Part shown: in pieces, positions 6,346 to 10,028 of the stretch | Position numbering within the stretch: position 1 is the stretch's first letter | Layout: each line of letters begins with the position of its first letter | Origin: Physocladia obscura | Taxonomy: Eukaryota; Chytridiomycota; Chytridiomycetes; Chytridiales; Chytriomycetaceae | Assembly (NCBI GenBank): GCA_027596945.1 | Contig: JADGJH010001433.1 | Span: 1 to 10,028 of the forward strand | Direction of reading: 5' to 3' | DNA: 10,028 nt | Translations under genes and position numbers: made by a program | Notes under the pieces: model-generated | Database searches by the model: none | The model's input: the letters and a program-made list of their open reading frames with translations, nothing else | Told to the model about the DNA's origin: nothing

Positions 6346-9300
6346 ATGGCTGAAGTGAATGAGAAGTCGCGCAGCAATCAATTTCGAGCGCTGTCGCGAA
6401 AAGCAGTTTCGTTTCAAAAACGGCAAATGTTCAGTGAGTACCTTGATTTGTTAATTACATTTTATGAAACTGATTTTACTTATACTACAGCGAACATTTG
6501 TTGCATCTGGTGAGTGAATTTACAAAGCTACATACTGCTATCTTTTAAATCCTCATACAGTATGTGTCCACTGATGATGGTCGTTATTTCTGCGATTTTA
6601 GGAACTGTCATCAACAAGCTGATACAAAAATCGGCTGCAATTGAAAGTAGGTTGATATTAAAATCATAAAGTGAACTAAAAGTGCAATAAGATATTTTAT
6701 ATTGCGGAAACAATGCCTCTTTAAACAGTGTTGGATTTCCAATCTTTAGTACTAACGATAGTCGAATTCATGGTTACAATATTCAAAACGGAAAATCTGT
6801 GAATTTTCTTTCATACTCTGCACCATTTACGAGTACAGCGTCTTTCGCAAATACAGCAAGTCCAAAACATCCATGCGTATTTTGGTTTGGACGAAATTAC
6901 CCGCAACTGAGCTTGATTTATGAAAAAAACGCAAACCTTTCTGGATTTTCAAACATTGATAGGTTTTTGGTGAAAATTAATCGCTGCTGTCAAACTAATT
7001 TTTACTTCTTCCTTTTTTCGCAGTACCTATGTTCCACCTCCAGATGGAGGATGGGTGTCAGCGTTTATTGCTCTTGCAACTGAAATTTCAACTTCAAATG
7101 ATTTTCAAAATATGGAAAGCCTTTTCAGTATACTCGAACTGAATCCATGGTATATTGGTTTATCGAATTCTTCTTTAACAAATTACTTTGGTGCACGGCC
7201 TGTACAAGCAACTTTAAACTATACTGCCGCACTTTTATATGCAGCAAATAGTACTTATCAAGGGTTTTCGATAAATAAATCTGAGAATATTAACGGTTAT
7301 TTTGGACTTCTTGGAACTTTAGAAGTAAGATTAAGAGACATCTTGAAGTTTTGTTCTGAAATAAATGTCAAAGCATAGCCGCGTTTGTTTGCAAATACAT
7401 CATCCAATTTGCTCTCATCTATCACATATAATGAGGTTCCATATGAACAACAAATCGACGGAATTAGTGACAATGATGTAGATACTGCTCTTGCTGCATT
7501 GATAAACCAAGTGATTATAGGCCTCGCAACACTGAATAAAACCGCCCTGACAGCAAAAAACGTCGCGACGTCAGATTTGCTTAAATTTTACGCATCAGCA
7601 AGCAAAGTAACAGAAATTATGCCTTATGGCGCAATATTTTTGGATAGTTTTGACCCTGGCAGTTTATTAGCTCGCTACATTTTACATGTTGGTACGGACA
7701 CGCGAATCGCAGCAGCAAGCAATTTTCCGACGCAAGGAATGCGAATGTTGACATTAATTGCACAACTTGGTCAAGCGAATTTTCGTGGGCTGTCGCAGGT
7801 CGGGCACAGAAATGATACGCTAACTCAAGGAATTCGCGCATTTCCAGAAATTGATAGCACGGCCATTAACTTGCCGTTTGGTGGTTTGATTGGAAGAATT
7901 TTATATCCTTTTGGGGTGTCATTCTTACTGCCAATATTCACAATCATGCTTGTAAAAGAAAAGGAAGAGAAAATGTTACATCTTTTTGGATTTTAACAAT
8001 TTCACTAATTTGATTATAATTATTTTTTCAAGATTTATTATGATGAAACTAAACGGCTTGCAAACGTACGTCAATAAAAAAATGTTTTTATTTAGATGAA
8101 CTGATCTCAAGAAAATTTAGCTGGAAATACTACCTGAGCAATTACATAGTTTTTTATATTCTATATTTTTTCTCTTCAGCCGTTTTCATTATTGTTGGCT
8201 TGAAGTCGCGTTTGACATTCTTTACGCAAACAGAAATTGGCGTTCTTATAATTCTGTTTTTCATTTGGGGCCATAATCAAATTGTTCTTGCTTTTTTCTT
8301 CACTTCATTTTTCAGCAAGAGCAGAATTGCGTTGGGTATATTAAAAAAAATTTACTTGTTTAATTTTATTAATCTGGGAAAAAAGTTTTGGTGTTTTTAA
8401 TTGTTCTTGTCGGTGTAATTGTATCCCTTGTTGCTGAAAATTTGTTTGAAGATACATCTGCGCCGCTTGGATATTTTGTCTGGCCACCATTTGCATTTTA
8501 TAGATGCCTTTCTATTATTAATTCCGCAAGTTACACCTCAACTATGAAGGCGAGTAAATTAGAAATAAAACTAAAAATAACTTAAAAAATCCGCAGCCAT
8601 TTAAAGTATCAATGATTATGGGACCAAATGAGTTACATTTAGCGCTCTCTTTTATGATTGCAGAAATTTTTATTTATGCAATAATTGCTGTGTATTTGGC
8701 ATTTGTAATTCCAACCGAATTTGGCAAGTCGCTACCATGGCATTTTCCCATAACCTTGCCAATAGAACGGTACCAAAAAAGTCAAAGAAGAAAATTAAAT
8801 AACGGAATTGTTAGTTTCTGTTTCTATTTATTTAAAATGTTCACAATTCGTTTTGCTTCAGGATCCGCTCTCGGAAACACAACTGGCAATGAAGCTTGAA
8901 ATTGATGCGTCTGAACTTCGATTTGAAGATGCAGATGTGAAAGCAGAAAAAAAAAGAATAGAACTTGGGGAGTATGATAGAGCATCTCCACTGGTACTGT
9001 CGCATATGAGGAAAGTTTATCCAAGCAGAAAAGGACTTGGCCCAAAATTTGCGGTTAAAGACGTGTCATTTGTTGCAGATTTAGGAACTGTTTTTGGATT
9101 GCTTGGCCCAAATGGCGCAGGTACGCCACTTATTTTATTGTATGAGAAATTTTCATTGAAATCGTGTTGCAGGAAAAACAACATTAATCAGTATTCTCAC
9201 TGGTCTCTATTCATTAAGCTATGGAAACGCAATTTTGGCAGGATTTGATATTAAAAATGAAGGATCGGACATATGCCAAGTCATGGGTATTTGTCCACAA

Positions 9301-10028
9301 TTTGATATTCTGTGGGAAGATTTAACTATCGAAGAACATCTGTATTTCTATGTATGATAGTTCACGATAGATTATCAATGTTAAATTCTTTCATTTAGGC
9401 TCGCTTGAAAGGCGCAACCGCCTCAAACGAAAATGATTATGTACGACAAGCATTGGAAAATGTTTCACTTACAAGCTTAGCTGACAGATTGACAAAAAGA
9501 CTTTCTGGTGGTGAAAAAAGAAGGCTTTCAATAGCAATTGCGTTGATTGGGCAACCAAAAGTTGTATTTTTAGATGAACCAACTGTAAGCCACATAAAAT
9601 TTAGTACCTGGTTAAAAAATATTTACTTTTATTCGAGTAGACGGGCCTTGATCCTGAAGTGCGACGACTGATTTGGAACATCATTCAAAAAGCAAAGGAA
9701 GGAAAAACAGTGATACTGGTAAAATATCTCCTTGAACGATTTATTTCATAATTGCATAAATAGACAACGCATTCTATGGAAGAAGCAGAAGCATTGTGCC
9801 AACGCATTGGTATAATGGCAAAAGGGACACTCAGATGTATTGCAAATTCACTGAGATTAAAAGAGCTTTATGGCAGTGGATTTCGTTTATACTTCAATTC
9901 AAGCAATGAGAATATGAACATAGCCTGCAAATGGGTTGAAACATTCATACCTGGCGGTTTCAAAAAGATTGACTCATTTGCAACAATGTACTTGTTAATG
10001 GAAACAATTATATATATATATATATATA
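6346..10028 (+). CDS. ABCA-type ABC transporter, 5' part (15 exons, runs off the window)
   Basis: Exons: 6346-6433, 6491-6509, 6561-6650, 6729-6962, 7024-7324, 7379-7974, 8033-8065, 8121-8335, 8386-8549, 8597-8809, 8862-9120, 9173-9351, 9399-9584, 9641-9718 and 9764 onward, giving about 973 aa. All junction phases agree. The introns are 45-78 nt. Residues 1-30 are cytoplasmic ([20 protein letters not shown]). TM1 is about 36-57, followed by a large outside loop of about 355 residues with N-glycosylation sequons (NLS, NSS, NYT, NST, NKS, NTS, NKT, NDT). Membrane segments follow near 413-440, 461-482, 492-519, 523-546 and 598-622, including the family motifs [25 protein letters not shown] and WPPFAFYR. 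The nucleotide-binding domain starts at about 695: Walker A GPNGAGKT 733-740, Q-loop Q780, signature LSGGE 832-836, Walker B VVFLDEP 852-858, D-loop GLDPE 861-865, H-loop H888. All are intact, so it is likely an active ATP-driven membrane transporter, with lipid-like substrates by analogy to ABCA. A half-size or full-size form cannot be decided because the 3' end is missing. The start ATG has an AGAG upstream context, and an upstream first exon is possible. Confidence 0.9.
7325..7378 (+). other. 54-nt intron whose acceptor TAG is an in-frame stop
   Basis: The donor is TTAGAA|GTAAGA and the acceptor GCATAG|CCGCGT. Length 54 is a multiple of three and both ends are phase 0, so the frame reads through it up to the TAG at 7376-7378. 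Removal joins GLLGTLE to PRLFANTSS and restores one long loop sequence. Unspliced RNA would stop exactly at the intron end. The only other reading is a nonsense mutation, which the strong donor makes less likely. Confidence 0.7.
8550..8596 (+). other. Probable GC-AG intron (47 nt), with a GT-AG alternative
   Basis: Splicing AAG|GCGAGT to CCGCAG|CCATTT joins TSTMK to PFKVSMIMG in phase 0 and keeps the transmembrane region continuous. A GT-AG alternative, 8554-8606 (A|GTAAAT to TTAAAG|TATCA), is also frame-consistent and would give MKAISMIMG, two residues shorter. The mixed option of donor 8554 with acceptor 8596 breaks the frame. I favour GC-AG because CCGCAG is the better acceptor and KPFK reads like the family. 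Confidence 0.5.
9121..9172 (+). other. Intron splitting the Walker A motif (52 nt, phase 1)
   Basis: The donor is GCGCAG|GTACGC and the acceptor TTGCAG|GAAAAA. The intron divides the last Gly codon of GPNGAG from KTT, so a correct Walker A exists only in spliced RNA. Genomic reading across it gives GPNGAG followed by TPL, which could be mistaken for a dead ATPase. Confidence 0.9.
10009..10028. repeat. (TA)10 microsatellite at the window end
   Basis: Ten TA units run to the last base. In the transporter frame they would encode alternating Ile and Tyr after LLMETI, which is not expected in the cytoplasmic domain that follows an ABCA nucleotide-binding domain. It is more likely the start of an intron or an assembly boundary than coding sequence. 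Confidence 0.8.

Noticed and set aside
7376..7378. Nonsense mutation in the transporter
   Set aside because: The stop is part of a well-formed 54-nt intron with a GTAAGA donor and phase-0 ends, similar in size to the other introns.
8066..8095. Shorter intron ending at TTTAG 8095 in the transporter
   Set aside because: It would put TGA directly in frame. The acceptor at 8120 (AATTTAG) joins NGLQT to WKYYLSNY and suits the family. The acceptor at 8110 is also frame-consistent and would add KFS.
9106..9132. Defective Walker A motif (Lys-Thr missing after GPNGAG)
   Set aside because: A 52-nt intron interrupts the motif, and the spliced codons restore GKTT.
1..10028. CRISPR array, bacterial operon or tRNA/rRNA genes
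   Set aside because: No spaced identical direct repeats, no cloverleaf-forming sequence and no rRNA-like stretches were seen. Introns show the DNA is eukaryotic.

Overview
The window is eukaryotic and AT-rich. It contains short spliceosomal introns (mostly 45-61 nt), decayed transposon remnants and two convincing genes, both on the + strand. The best guess for the source is an oomycete (water mould) or a close stramenopile, at moderate confidence. Three things point that way: a DDE transposase remnant of a type I associate with oomycete genomes; a DNA-binding protein pairing a Myb/SANT-like N-terminus with a psq-like helix-turn-helix; and a TATA box followed by a sequence close to the oomycete 16-nt initiator upstream of the second gene. 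An early-diverging fungus is the main alternative.

Layout. Positions 1-2040 are old repeat DNA: a decayed + strand coding remnant (692-1293) lies tail to tail with a frameshifted Tc1/mariner/IS630-type DDE transposase on the - strand (1328 to about 1990). This block has no CpG dinucleotide before 1922. Positions 2041-2545 hold a possible orphan 3' exon (2195-2344) and the 5' flank of gene 1. Gene 1 (2546-4893, one 50-nt intron) encodes a predicted 765-aa DNA-binding protein. Positions 4894-5850 form a second CpG-free block with a 28-nt tandem repeat, a hairpin and a decayed - strand coding remnant.

Positions 5934-5984 look like a core promoter. It is followed by a leader with a 59-codon upstream reading frame, then gene 2 (6346 to beyond the window end). 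Gene 2 is a 15-exon ABCA-type ABC transporter with all catalytic motifs of its first nucleotide-binding domain intact. It runs off the window in a (TA)10 tract.

The two genes share strand but show no functional link. The most notable large-scale signal is the alternation between CpG-bearing gene DNA and exactly CpG-free repeat DNA. This suggests methylation-driven decay or an equivalent mutational process confined to the repeats. I found no clearly novel system. The best leads are the CpG deserts, unidentified coding-like remnants, two unusual introns in the transporter, and the leader upstream of it.
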